DNA from: an uncultured Sulfurovum sp.
GTDB lineage: Bacteria; Campylobacterota; Campylobacteria; Campylobacterales; Sulfurovaceae
Direction of reading: 5' to 3'
NCBI GenBank assembly: GCA_902727915.1
Contig: CACVAU010000052.1
Location: forward strand, 1 to 64,000
DNA length: 64,000 nt
Shown piece by piece: positions 26,808 through 35,538 of this stretch. The translations under genes were made by a program, and so were the position numbers. The notes below the pieces were generated by a model. It saw nothing but the letters and a program-made list of their open reading frames with translations, did not search any database and was not told the origin of the DNA. How positions within the stretch are numbered: position 1 is the stretch's first letter; every line of letters starts with the position of its first letter.

Positions 26808-27635
26808 ATCGAAATTTGTATCAACCCCCACAATAATAAAAACTATTTATCACCAACCATACCTTATGATGAATGGTCAAAACAAAAACTCTTAAACTTG
26901 AAAGAGCTTATCAGTAAACAATTAGATACACGTAATAATCCCATGGTTATTGTTCTTGAACTGGCACATTTTTCTCTACCTTTAGAAGAAAAAAATAAAG
27001 AATGGGCAAAAAGAAACATGACATTTGCCAATGAACTTTGTAAAGAGATTATTCAAAAGTATCAACATAAATTTAAAATCATTCCTACTATTTTACTCAA
27101 TAACTTAGATGAAGATACCATGGAGTCAGCAGAAGCATTTATAGATGAAATGGTTGAAGGACAAAAGTATATTCGATCTGAATCCATTCGTTTAGTGTCA
27201 GAACGAAACTTAAAGAATCGAGCCTTTAAAGCCTTAAAAAATAATGAAAAACTTGCTGATAGCTTTATTAATATTGAGGGTAAAGCTTTTTTAAAAGATG
27301 ATGAATATCAACACGATTTAGCTGCAGGTTTTGTCAATGAGCAAGGAAAAATTATTCCCCGTTGTGGTCTAATATTAACCAGTTTTCTTGATATGGTTGC
27401 AAAATTTGCCAATGATAGACTGCATCAAAAATCTAATGCAGATGTTCTTTTTATCTCATTTTCTGAACAATTTCATGAATATCAACGAGTACGTTTAGGA
27501 GTGGACATTTATAGTAAAACACATAAAAAAGCAACCATCCATCCCATAGTACTCCACTGGTCATATGATATTGATCAAGCACTAAGCTCTTTTAGAGAAT
27601 GTAATACCCAAAAATGGCATGAAGTTGAACTCTAA
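26808..27635 (+). CDS. Unknown cluster protein with probable AUC start codon
   Basis: I do not recognise this family. The first standard start is TTG at 26898 with no ribosome site, giving 245 aa. The same frame is open for 31 codons further up to the stop of the AsnB-like gene and reads as plausible protein (EICINPHNNKNYLSPTIPYD). AAAGGA at 26796-26801 sits 6 bases before an ATC at 26808. I therefore place the start there (275 aa). No signal peptide or membrane helix; the protein has acidic and basic patches and RLVSERNLKNRAFKAL near the middle. The operon position suggests it works with the AsnB-like pair. Confidence 0.6.
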   Translation: MEICINPHNNKNYLSPTIPYDEWSKQKLLNLKELISKQLDTRNNPMVIVLELAHFSLPLEEKNKEWAKRNMTFANELCKEIIQKYQHKFKIIPTILLNNLDEDTMESAEAFIDEMVEGQKYIRSESIRLVSERNLKNRAFKALKNNEKLADSFINIEGKAFLKDDEYQHDLAAGFVNEQGKIIPRCGLILTSFLDMVAKFANDRLHQKSNADVLFISFSEQFHEYQRVRLGVDIYSKTHKKATIHPIVLHWSYDIDQALSSFRECNTQKWHEVEL

Positions 27636-28599
27636 CAATTTAACATTTGAACAAAGTAATCGTTTTAAAGGTTTACTAATACTACTCATTATTTTTGGTC
27701 ATATTTCTCAGTTACTTGAGCAATATGGATCATTACATGCCAGTCTTTATTCGTTTCATGTAGTCTCTTTTTTACTACTTCCATTTTTATTCAATAAAGA
27801 TACATTAAACCTTGAAAATCTTATAAAAAGTCTAAAACGTATCTATATACCGTATACAATATTCTTTCTTTTAGCCTTTGTTATCTATTCCATTTTAGAA
27901 CAGCAATTCAATCCTCTTTCTGCCTTAGTAGGCTGGTTTATTGGAAGTTCTGCTTTACTTAAAATAGACATAGGATTAAGAGTTTTTTGGTTTTTACCTT
28001 CACTGATGGCTACCTTAATACTTATTATGATTTTTAATAGCCTTTCAAAAAAAAATAAAAAAATATTCTTTTTACTTATGTTTGTAGGGCATATTCTCAT
28101 TCCACTTATTCCTAAAACTTATCTATTTTATTTTCCACTCAGTTCCTATGTCTCAATTTATATTTTCGTCATTGGTATTAGCGTTAACTATATATACAAA
28201 AGATTTAATTATACCCACTATTCCATATGGATCTATACCTTATTATTTCTAACCCTACTCTCTCTAGCATATGGTTCCAATTTTTCTTTAGCATCAGCCA
28301 TACTTCCCAATATTTTAGAGAACCCATTGCACTTTATATTACAAGACCTTATTATGATTTTAAGCTTTTTTACACTCATTATGTGGTCTAAAGAGATAAA
28401 ATTTTTTGAAACTTTTGGAAAGTACTCATTAGCTCTTTTTACCATTCATCCTTTTGTTATTCAAGGTCTAAACCTAATATACTCATGGAATACCCTTATC
28501 GAAGGACTCATTAAATTTTTATTAGTTATTTTATTAAGTTTCATAATCTCAAAAATAATATACTACTTTCATTTCAATAAAATAATTTATCCAAAATAA
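27619..28599 (+). CDS. Acyltransferase-3 family membrane O-acyltransferase
   Basis: 326 aa with about 10 membrane helices. FKGLLILLIIFGHIS near residue 17 carries the family's conserved His (R-x10-H type motif). Such proteins move acetyl or other acyl groups onto exported sugars. It overlaps the unknown gene upstream by 17 bases and ends the flippase operon; a 144-bp AT-rich gap follows with a weak AT-only inverted repeat (28615-28624 / 28663-28672). Confidence 0.8.
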   Translation: MKLNSNNLTFEQSNRFKGLLILLIIFGHISQLLEQYGSLHASLYSFHVVSFLLLPFLFNKDTLNLENLIKSLKRIYIPYTIFFLLAFVIYSILEQQFNPLSALVGWFIGSSALLKIDIGLRVFWFLPSLMATLILIMIFNSLSKKNKKIFFLLMFVGHILIPLIPKTYLFYFPLSSYVSIYIFVIGISVNYIYKRFNYTHYSIWIYTLLFLTLLSLAYGSNFSLASAILPNILENPLHFILQDLIMILSFFTLIMWSKEIKFFETFGKYSLALFTIHPFVIQGLNLIYSWNTLIEGLIKFLLVILLSFIISKIIYYFHFNKIIYPK

Positions 28600-28691
28600 A
28601 GCCCCTCACACATAAAACTTAATAAATAATTTAACTATTAAAATAAATATAAAATTAATAAATATTAAGTTTATTTTTATTTAAAATCACC

Positions 28692-28697
28692 TATAAT
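28692..28697 (+). promoter_or_regulatory. -10 element of the secreted repeat-protein gene
   Basis: TATAAT in CACCTATAATAAAC, 47 bases before the ATG at 28744, which itself has a strong AAAGGAAAC ribosome site. This suggests the secreted protein is expressed as its own unit, as does the terminator after it. Confidence 0.6.
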
Positions 28698-28743
28698 AAA
28701 CAAAACAAAGTAAAAAAAAACAATATCAAACAAAGGAAACACA

Positions 28744-30750
28744 ATGAAAACTGTAAGGAAACTAGGAATTCTATTTTTAATTCTAATCTCTTTTAGTATC
28801 AATGCACATGCCGAGATTTTAGATACAAATAACTGGACTCCATATAGAGGTGGTATCACTGGAGGCTTAGTCACTGAAGAAAAGCATTCAGGAACACATT
28901 CAATGAAAATTATCAATGAAGATAATTTAAGATCTGGTTGGCATTATCCTGCAATCCCTATTGACAACAAAAAAACTGTCACATTTGCTGGTTGGAATAA
29001 AGCCGAAAATGTTAGTGAGGATGCATTAAATACTTTAGACTTTAGCATTACTTTTGATGATGGAACACATGAGTGGTACTACCCAAATGAATTAAGATTT
29101 TCAAAAGGAACCCATGACTGGGAAAAAGTAGAACATACCGTAACATTTGATAAAGAAATTGTATCTATTAAACCCTATGCCATTCTTAACTATAAAAAAG
29201 GAACCGTTTGGTTTGATGATATTTCTGTCACTGTCGAAGAAGAAATAACTACCGATTGGAAACCTTATAGAGGAGCTATTACAGGAGGCATAGATACTAA
29301 CATAAAACATTCAGGAACACATTCAATGAAAATTATCAACGAAGATAATTTAAGATCTGGATGGCACTATCCTACAATCCCTGTTAACAACAAAAAAACT
29401 GTAACATTTACGGGTTGGAATAAAGCCGAAAACGTTAGTGAGGATGCATTAAATGCTTTAGACTTTAGTATTACTTTTGATGATGGAACACATAAATGGT
29501 ACTACCCAGATGAATTAAGATTTTCAAAAGGAACACATGACTGGGAAAAAGTAGAACATACCGTAACATTTGATAAAGAAATTGTATCTATTAAACCCTA
29601 TGCCATTCTTAACTATAAAAAAGGAACCGTTTGGTTTGATGATATTTCTGTGAAAGTTCATAGTGAAACCACTGTCTCTACAACACAAGACACCTATACA
29701 CAAACAGATCAAATTGTAGTACTATATGAAAACATGTCTAATAGTGAGCAAGATTGGATTGGTATTTTTCCAGAAGGAAGTGCTAGTACTTTACAAAATG
29801 CTATTCAGTGGGAATTTAAAAATAATCAAAATATGCAAACTTTTGAAAGTTTACCTGCAGGGAACTATGAAGTACGTGTATTTTTCAATAATACACTCAA
29901 TGTAGAAGCTAGCCACTCTTTTACAGTTGAAAATACAGCATTTAACGTAGAGTCAAGAAAACCAGCTTATGACCCATTTGAATTAATATATGCTGACTTT
30001 GTTAATATGAGAGGAGCAGGAAGTGATTGGATTGGTATCTTCCCAGTAGGGGCAACACATTCAAAAGAAAGTGCTATTGAATGGAAATATGCAAAAAGTT
30101 TAGTTAATGGAAGTTTATCTTTTAATGGCTTACCTGTAGGAACTTATGAGATGAGAGCTTCTTTTGCCACACTTCATAAAAAAACCTTAACCTTCAATGT
30201 TCAAGATACAGCTGTCACTAAAATTGTATATGAAACTGCTGAAAATGGATTTGAACAAGAATGGGGTAGTACAGGTACTCCTGTGACAATCATTAATACA
30301 GGTGCACAAGGCAGTAATCATTCTGTACGAGCTACAAGATATGTTGGTTCTTACTTCTCATTTTCAAATCCAGACAAAAAGTTAAGATTTTTAGAATTTG
30401 ATACACGTATAGGAACAGCATCACATGTTGGTAACTTTGGGGTAATTGTTCAAACGAAAGAAGGTAAAAAAAGAATTGTCTTTTCATCCTATATGAACCA
30501 TCCGGGCAATGTCTTTACCAATAATCCAGAAGACTTTAGAGACCCATTTAGCTCACGAGAAGGCTATGTTCATAATCACCCTGGTCCAACTGATTACTAT
30601 ATGGAAACTCGAAATGGAAACTTTATACATTATAAAATCAACATTGAAGAAAAACTTAGAATGCTAGAACCAGACAATGAGTTAATTAGTATTACCCACT
30701 TTACTTCAGCTGGTGGAGACTTTGATAACATTCAACTTGTTTCACACTAA
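28744..30750 (+). CDS. Secreted multidomain protein with tandem duplicated domain
   Basis: 668 aa. Signal peptide MKTVRKLGILFLILISFSIN with cleavage near AHA-EI. Two nearly identical 141-residue domains follow (about 31-172 and 172-308), beta-rich and carbohydrate-binding-module-like (GTHSMKIINEDNLRSGWHYP, TVWFDDISV). Then come two diverged copies of a domain with DWIGIFP and LPxGxYExR (about 315-400 and 400-485), and a unique C-terminal domain (about 495-668) with HVGNFGVIVQTKEGKKR and HNHPGPTDYYMETR. No catalytic motif is certain. Likely binds, or possibly cleaves, the cluster's polysaccharide outside the cell. It is flanked by its own promoter and terminator. Confidence 0.75.
   Translation: MKTVRKLGILFLILISFSINAHAEILDTNNWTPYRGGITGGLVTEEKHSGTHSMKIINEDNLRSGWHYPAIPIDNKKTVTFAGWNKAENVSEDALNTLDFSITFDDGTHEWYYPNELRFSKGTHDWEKVEHTVTFDKEIVSIKPYAILNYKKGTVWFDDISVTVEEEITTDWKPYRGAITGGIDTNIKHSGTHSMKIINEDNLRSGWHYPTIPVNNKKTVTFTGWNKAENVSEDALNALDFSITFDDGTHKWYYPDELRFSKGTHDWEKVEHTVTFDKEIVSIKPYAILNYKKGTVWFDDISVKVHSETTVSTTQDTYTQTDQIVVLYENMSNSEQDWIGIFPEGSASTLQNAIQWEFKNNQNMQTFESLPAGNYEVRVFFNNTLNVEASHSFTVENTAFNVESRKPAYDPFELIYADFVNMRGAGSDWIGIFPVGATHSKESAIEWKYAKSLVNGSLSFNGLPVGTYEMRASFATLHKKTLTFNVQDTAVTKIVYETAENGFEQEWGSTGTPVTIINTGAQGSNHSVRATRYVGSYFSFSNPDKKLRFLEFDTRIGTASHVGNFGVIVQTKEGKKRIVFSSYMNHPGNVFTNNPEDFRDPFSSREGYVHNHPGPTDYYMETRNGNFIHYKINIEEKLRMLEPDNELISITHFTSAGGDFDNIQLVSH
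28837..29665 (+). repeat. Tandem 423-bp in-gene repeat
   Basis: Two copies with a period of exactly 423 bases (141 codons): for example TATAG at 28843 and 29266, and ATTTCTG at 29221 and 29644. Long stretches are identical at DNA level (for example the TCAGGAACACATTCAATGAA segment), so the duplication is recent or maintained by gene conversion. An in-frame period allows gain or loss of a domain by recombination or slippage without frameshift. Confidence 0.9.
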
Positions 30751-30761
30751 GCAGTAGATTA

Positions 30762-30790
30762 ACAGAAAAGATTAATACTTTTCTGTTTTT
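30762..30790 (+). terminator. Rho-independent terminator
   Basis: Perfect 9-bp stem ACAGAAAAG / CTTTTCTGT with a 7-base loop and a T run, starting 12 bases after the stop codon of the secreted repeat-protein gene. Confidence 0.85.
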
Positions 30791-30907
30791 CAAAAAAGCT
30801 TTTCTACTTAACTTAGTCAACCCATGAAAAACGAAACAAATCCCTATATTTACTCATTTTAAACCAATAAAAGAAGCTTAAAATTGGGTTTTTTAGGGTT
30901 TATGAAC

Positions 30908-32533
30908 TTAATCCTTAGCTATTTTTATAATCTCTATACTAAAAATTTTTTCTTCTTCTAAAAACATTAATTTATTTTCTTTATGATTATAAAATTGCTT
31001 ATAAAAAATAATCTCAACTTCTTTAACCTTACCTGGCTCATTTAAAATTTTATCCCAATCAAAAGATATATACATATCCCTTAAAGGAGAAAAATCCTTC
31101 CATAAAAATTCACTACTCTTATATGCATTTAAATTTCTAAAGAAGATTTGTATAAATGCTATAACTTTATCTTGTTGAAGTTTATTAAATTCATTGACAC
31201 CATATTTTTTCTCAAATCTATTAATATCTTTGAGCATTAAATGCTTATCATTTTGATTAGATAATTTCATTAATTCCATCATCAAATCTTGACTTCTAGT
31301 ATCCCATTCTGGCTTTAAAGGTTTATCCATAAAAGAATTTAATGTTCTTCTGTAAAATACTCTATCATAAGGAGCAAATAAATTCACATCAACTTTGTAT
31401 CGCTTTCCATCTTCTGTAATGGCATATATCTTATTAAAATTATTTAAAGGGGTATCATACCATGCAAGCCAATAGGAATGAAAAATACCATATCCTAAGA
31501 TAATAAATGGCATTGTAAAAAGCATACTTTTATAATTAAATATTTGTTGAATATCTTTACTATTTAAATTTCTAATAACATAGATAATCGCTAGATTAAG
31601 TAATATCCATTTCCAAAAGAAAATTCCACTTAGCATAAAAATACCAAGATGCAAAAGTTCAAAACTAACAAATAAAATGAAAGCTAAACGCTTACTAAAA
31701 AAAACAAATAAAACAATCGTTTGAATTAAAAAAGCAAAAATTTGCATGGGTATAGTAATGGTACTTATCCAGCCCACAAAAACTTCCATCGTCTCTAATG
31801 GAACTAAAGAAGCCAACCAACCCTGAGAATATTTTGCGATAAAAATATTTGCTAAATCATTTACCCATATCCAATCAATATAATGTTCACTTAAAAGTAT
31901 TTTACCTAAACCAGGAATAAAATAATTAGAAGCATGAAAACAAATTACTACCATAAAGAATGCTAGAATTGAGATTTTTTTATAAATAGCTTTTATAAAT
32001 ATAAAAACTATAAATAGTGTTAAAATTTCTATTAATGGCTTTATATAAACATACGCTCTTGGAAATACAAGTTCAGAACTAGGATAACTAACTTGATAAA
32101 AAAACAATAACGATAAAAGCATAAAGTAAATAAATGCCAAAGGAAAACGAAGAGTAAGAATAAAAAGTACACATAAAGTAATTCTATCTAAGTGATAAGG
32201 TTGATTAAAATATAAATTATAGTCTAAAGTAATTACACGCCATGCATATATTAAAAATATGAAAAATACAAAATATTTTAATACGGTAAATTTTTTTTCA
32301 AAGATATCGTTCCATTCGAGTCGATATAAAACGATAGGAAATAACATCAGTATAATCAATTTTAAAGATGCGTATTTATATAGGTTAAAAAAAATCGTAC
32401 TATTTTGATATAAACCCTCTTTTGGAAAAACTTGGTACAAATGCCTTGTTAAAAGATAACTAACTACTATTAGTAAGAAAACTTGTAAAAGTAATTCATT
32501 ATTTTTACATAATATTTTTATCTTATTTATCAT
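30908..32533 (-). CDS. HTTM-like polytopic membrane protein
   Basis: 541 aa from ATG 32533; a TTG at 32551 would overlap the upstream gene by 13 bases. About 10 hydrophobic segments fill the first 370 residues, including LLHLGIFMLSGIFFWKWILL, which resembles the HTTM (horizontally transferred transmembrane, vitamin K-dependent gamma-carboxylase-like) domain. The last 170 residues are soluble (WDTRSQDLMMELMKLSNQ, FLWKDFSPLRDMYISFDWD). Function is unknown; HTTM relatives carry out carboxylation or are of undefined activity. Last gene of a three-gene minus-strand membrane set. Confidence 0.65.
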   Translation of the reverse strand: MINKIKILCKNNELLLQVFLLIVVSYLLTRHLYQVFPKEGLYQNSTIFFNLYKYASLKLIILMLFPIVLYRLEWNDIFEKKFTVLKYFVFFIFLIYAWRVITLDYNLYFNQPYHLDRITLCVLFILTLRFPLAFIYFMLLSLLFFYQVSYPSSELVFPRAYVYIKPLIEILTLFIVFIFIKAIYKKISILAFFMVVICFHASNYFIPGLGKILLSEHYIDWIWVNDLANIFIAKYSQGWLASLVPLETMEVFVGWISTITIPMQIFAFLIQTIVLFVFFSKRLAFILFVSFELLHLGIFMLSGIFFWKWILLNLAIIYVIRNLNSKDIQQIFNYKSMLFTMPFIILGYGIFHSYWLAWYDTPLNNFNKIYAITEDGKRYKVDVNLFAPYDRVFYRRTLNSFMDKPLKPEWDTRSQDLMMELMKLSNQNDKHLMLKDINRFEKKYGVNEFNKLQQDKVIAFIQIFFRNLNAYKSSEFLWKDFSPLRDMYISFDWDKILNEPGKVKEVEIIFYKQFYNHKENKLMFLEEEKIFSIEIIKIAKD

Positions 32534-32538
32534 AATAA

Positions 32539-33837
32539 CTAAACCGTACAAGCATCACTATTACACCCAAACTTATATCTGTTTTTAGCAATCCAAGCAT
32601 AAAAAATTCTTCCAATAGTAGGTATAAGAGGTAGATATAATAGTGGTAAGATAATCCAAAATAGAGGCATAACCCATACCATACGTCTAAAACCATCAAA
32701 ACCAACATGATTTTCCATACTATCAAGACCTTTTGCCCAAAGTCCTTTCTCAATATCTCCATCCCAACCCTCTAAATACTTTTTATGCTGGTGCTTATCA
32801 TTAGAATTAATAATGACAAAACGATTAAACCAATCAAACTTTTTAGCAATAAGCACACTTTTATAACAAAAAGTACAATCACCATCCCATAAGACAATCA
32901 CTTTTTGATACATTCTATGCATAGGAAGAAAAACTAACCAACTGAGAAATACACCTGTAAAAAACAAGTTAATACTCAATGCACTTAAGTGGAATAAAAT
33001 ATAAATAAACCATGCAACAGGTATGTACTCCCTTCTGAAAAATAGTAAAGGTATTAATAAATGTTCTAGGTAAACTAAAATTGTACCTGGAATATCCATC
33101 CAAGAATTCCCAATAAAAAGTTCTCTTATATAACAGTATCCCCTATCATCTCCCAATTCTATTTTTAACTTATTTAACTCTGCTAAATTTGCCAATTCAT
33201 ATCTACCCCAATCTAATAAAGAGATATCTATTATTTTATTGATACCTGCTAAAAAATAATACGCAATAAATATTAATAAGACCATGGAAAAAAACCAACC
33301 ATTTTCTTTACTATAGTTTAAAGGATTTTGTTGTTTAAAAAAGAGAATATAACTCTCTTTGCCTCTAAATAAAAAGAGTAATAATACTATTTGCATCTGA
33401 ACAAAAATTTCATCGATATCAGATCCCATTCTAAATAAAAAACCAAGAAGATACATTCCTAAAACATAAATAATTAAATAATTAACTTTTTTATAACCCC
33501 CTCCAAAAAAGAGGCTAAAGACTAACATAAACTCCAAAAAGCGTTGAATATAATAGAGGGTTAGTTCACTGGGAAAAGCGATAAACCAATGTATCCAATG
33601 AAAAGTACAAAAATCAACAATGTATTTAAAACCAAACAACACATAGGCATCTAAAGGATGAAATACATTGGCTGGATAAGCAAGCGCTAATGTTTCAGGC
33701 AGTGTTCCAAACAAAGAGTAATCTCGACTTAAAAATTTATACAACAAAAAGAATAGAATAACTATTCTCGTCCAACCAATAAATGAGGCTGGAGCTGGTT
33801 CATAGAGTTTATTCTTAAAAGCATCTACAATACTCAT
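32539..33837 (-). CDS. HTTM-domain protein fused to a DCC (DUF393) domain
   Basis: 432 aa. N-terminal HTTM-like membrane domain (about residues 1-305; FIGWTRIVILFFLLYKF, FRMGSDIDEIFVQMQ) joined to a C-terminal DUF393/DCC thiol-disulfide oxidoreductase-like domain (from about 315) with DGDCTFCYKS, the DxxCxxC signature, and a closing NRYKFGCNSDAC. The ATG at 33837 (TAATG overlap with the upstream stop, AGGGAAG at good spacing) is preferred to the ATG at 33843. DCC proteins are putative thiol redox proteins; HTTM-DCC fusions occur in bacteria but have no known role. Neighbours are all membrane proteins. Confidence 0.78.
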   Translation of the reverse strand: MSIVDAFKNKLYEPAPASFIGWTRIVILFFLLYKFLSRDYSLFGTLPETLALAYPANVFHPLDAYVLFGFKYIVDFCTFHWIHWFIAFPSELTLYYIQRFLEFMLVFSLFFGGGYKKVNYLIIYVLGMYLLGFLFRMGSDIDEIFVQMQIVLLLFLFRGKESYILFFKQQNPLNYSKENGWFFSMVLLIFIAYYFLAGINKIIDISLLDWGRYELANLAELNKLKIELGDDRGYCYIRELFIGNSWMDIPGTILVYLEHLLIPLLFFRREYIPVAWFIYILFHLSALSINLFFTGVFLSWLVFLPMHRMYQKVIVLWDGDCTFCYKSVLIAKKFDWFNRFVIINSNDKHQHKKYLEGWDGDIEKGLWAKGLDSMENHVGFDGFRRMVWVMPLFWIILPLLYLPLIPTIGRIFYAWIAKNRYKFGCNSDACTV

Positions 33838-34739
33838 TACCATACTTCCCTCGCCATGACATCTTCTTTAATAAAATTTTTCTCCCAAGTATAATATTTG
33901 GTTGAAATTTTTATCTCTTTAATATTACTAGGTGGAAATGCTGAATAATCAAAATTTCCTTGAGGGTTATGTATGGGGTAAGCTAACTTTCCCAAAATAT
34001 TTTGGCTGGGTATGCTCCCCTTTGCCAATGTTGCATATCTTTTTATATAAGTTCCTTTATAAAACCTTAATAGTTCATTGACTTTTTGAGGATGAGATCT
34101 AAGCATATAGGAATTTAACCTTGTAACAAAGTTAATAGGGCTTACAATTGCACGTGAAAACCGTATCTCTTCCCCATCTTTACGAACCAAAAATACTCCA
34201 TTAATAGCAAAGTGTTGGCTTTTATCAATTTGAGTAGTCCACCCTTGAATACCAGAAAAAAATGGAGGAAGATATAAACCAGGTAGTACAAAACATAAAA
34301 GGGTTAAATATAAAAATCCATGGGTAATTTTAGTTTCATAAGTCTCTTTATTAAATTTAAAAAAATCAAAAAATATCCACAAAAAAGGAAGTGAAAGCAA
34401 CATTAAGTAGACTCTTCTAAAAATTATAAGGTTTCCTATTTCAGCAATAAAAACAAAATGAATTAAAATAAAAGCACTAAAAATAACGACAAACTGTTTG
34501 ACTGTTTTAAGAAAATAAACCGTACTAAAAGTAACCAATAATAGTAAACTATAAAGTCGTAACTCATTACTAATTTCTAATCCATATGCTACTAATTTAT
34601 CCATTTTAGAAGATGCAATTTCATAGCCCATATAAAACTTATATAGTAGGGGTAAAACATCCATCATAAAAAATGATAAAACTAGCACCAGAATGCTTAT
34701 ACATATGACAATAACTGAATATAATTTAAGCCATTTCAT
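33837..34739 (-). CDS. Unknown membrane protein, 300 aa
   Basis: I do not recognise this protein. About five hydrophobic helices occupy residues 5-165, followed by a soluble C-terminal half with FAINGVFLVRKDGEEIRFSR and LNSYMLRSHPQKVNELLRFY. This soluble part resembles in style the soluble tail of the neighbouring HTTM-like protein (both have a short strand with 'KDGEE' or 'EDGKR'), which suggests they act on or with one another. First gene of the HTTM set; it shares its stop with the next start. Expected location: inner membrane with the tail in the periplasm or cytoplasm, not decidable here. Confidence 0.55.
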   Translation of the reverse strand: MKWLKLYSVIVICISILVLVLSFFMMDVLPLLYKFYMGYEIASSKMDKLVAYGLEISNELRLYSLLLLVTFSTVYFLKTVKQFVVIFSAFILIHFVFIAEIGNLIIFRRVYLMLLSLPFLWIFFDFFKFNKETYETKITHGFLYLTLLCFVLPGLYLPPFFSGIQGWTTQIDKSQHFAINGVFLVRKDGEEIRFSRAIVSPINFVTRLNSYMLRSHPQKVNELLRFYKGTYIKRYATLAKGSIPSQNILGKLAYPIHNPQGNFDYSAFPPSNIKEIKISTKYYTWEKNFIKEDVMAREVW

Positions 34740-34754
34740 TAACCATACTCTCCT

Positions 34755-35462
34755 TTATTTAATCACCAAAAAACCTTCAAAATTCATGTACTTTTGGACA
34801 GATAAAATATCTACAAAACCAGCCCGTTTAAGCATATCAATATTACCTTCTGTAGAAAAAGGTTCCATCACCCCTTTTAAACTTTTGGCTTTGGCAATAA
34901 TCTCTTCAGGAGAATAGCCCTGATCTAACTTATACTCCATATAAAGATTAGAGATAATATCTTGAAAACGTGCATCATTGGCGCGTACTTTTTCATAAAG
35001 AATGAAAGCACCCCCCCAATTTAAAGCATCATATATTTTATTAATCAACTCTTGTCGTAATTTTGGATGAATAAACTGAATGGTGTAATAAGAGACAATT
35101 AAATCAGCTTTATCAAGATTAATAGTTGTCATATCATCACAGATAAAAGAAAGGTTCGTAGATTTATACAATTCATTTGCCTTGGTGACCATATCTTCTT
35201 CTATCTCAATACCCATAAACTTAGCAGATCGAAATGCATGTCGTTCTGCTAACTTATTGGTTAATGTTCCTGCCGACGAACCTAATTCATAACAAATAGA
35301 ATCATTTTTGACAAAATAATCACTAAGGTTTACAATTAACTCATGTCCTTCTCTATAAAGGGGAACCGATTTAGCAACATGCTCTTCAAAGTGTTCAACC
35401 ATTTCACCATTAAATTTCCAATTTGCATTTTGTGTTTCTATATCATCACCTGACTTTGCCAT
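34755..35462 (-). CDS. CmoA-like class I SAM methyltransferase
   Basis: 235 aa from ATG 35462 (AAAGGTAGAG upstream); a longer open frame to 35570 has no supporting homology. SAM motif CYELGSSAGTLT near residue 57, YTIQFIHPKLRQELINKIYDALNWGG near 122 and a C-terminal LKRAGFVDILSVQKYMNFEGFLVIK track CmoA (carboxy-SAM synthase for tRNA wobble uridine) closely. However, the glycine motif differs (GCSLGAAT in E. coli CmoA), so a CmoA-like methyltransferase with another substrate is also possible. It is 15 bases upstream in sequence order of the HTTM set and may be a separate unit. Confidence 0.72.
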   Translation of the reverse strand: MAKSGDDIETQNANWKFNGEMVEHFEEHVAKSVPLYREGHELIVNLSDYFVKNDSICYELGSSAGTLTNKLAERHAFRSAKFMGIEIEEDMVTKANELYKSTNLSFICDDMTTINLDKADLIVSYYTIQFIHPKLRQELINKIYDALNWGGAFILYEKVRANDARFQDIISNLYMEYKLDQGYSPEEIIAKAKSLKGVMEPFSTEGNIDMLKRAGFVDILSVQKYMNFEGFLVIK

Positions 35463-35538
35463 AAACTCTACCTTTTCGCACAATAATATTATGGCTTTAA
35501 GTATATCTAAATTACAATAAAATAAAACATGTTTTTTA

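Noticed and set aside
28615..28672. AT-only inverted repeat AAACTTAATA / TATTAAGTTT
   Set aside because: All A/T with a 38-base loop in a very AT-rich stretch; likely chance, so not called as a terminator.
28837..29665. Repeats considered as CRISPR or mobile element
   Set aside because: Two long in-frame copies of a protein domain with no spacers, no terminal repeats and no transposase.
29101..29712. Two similar minus-strand open frames (29101-29310 and 29524-29712)
   Set aside because: They lie antisense to the two copies of the duplicated domain and share sequence only because of that duplication.
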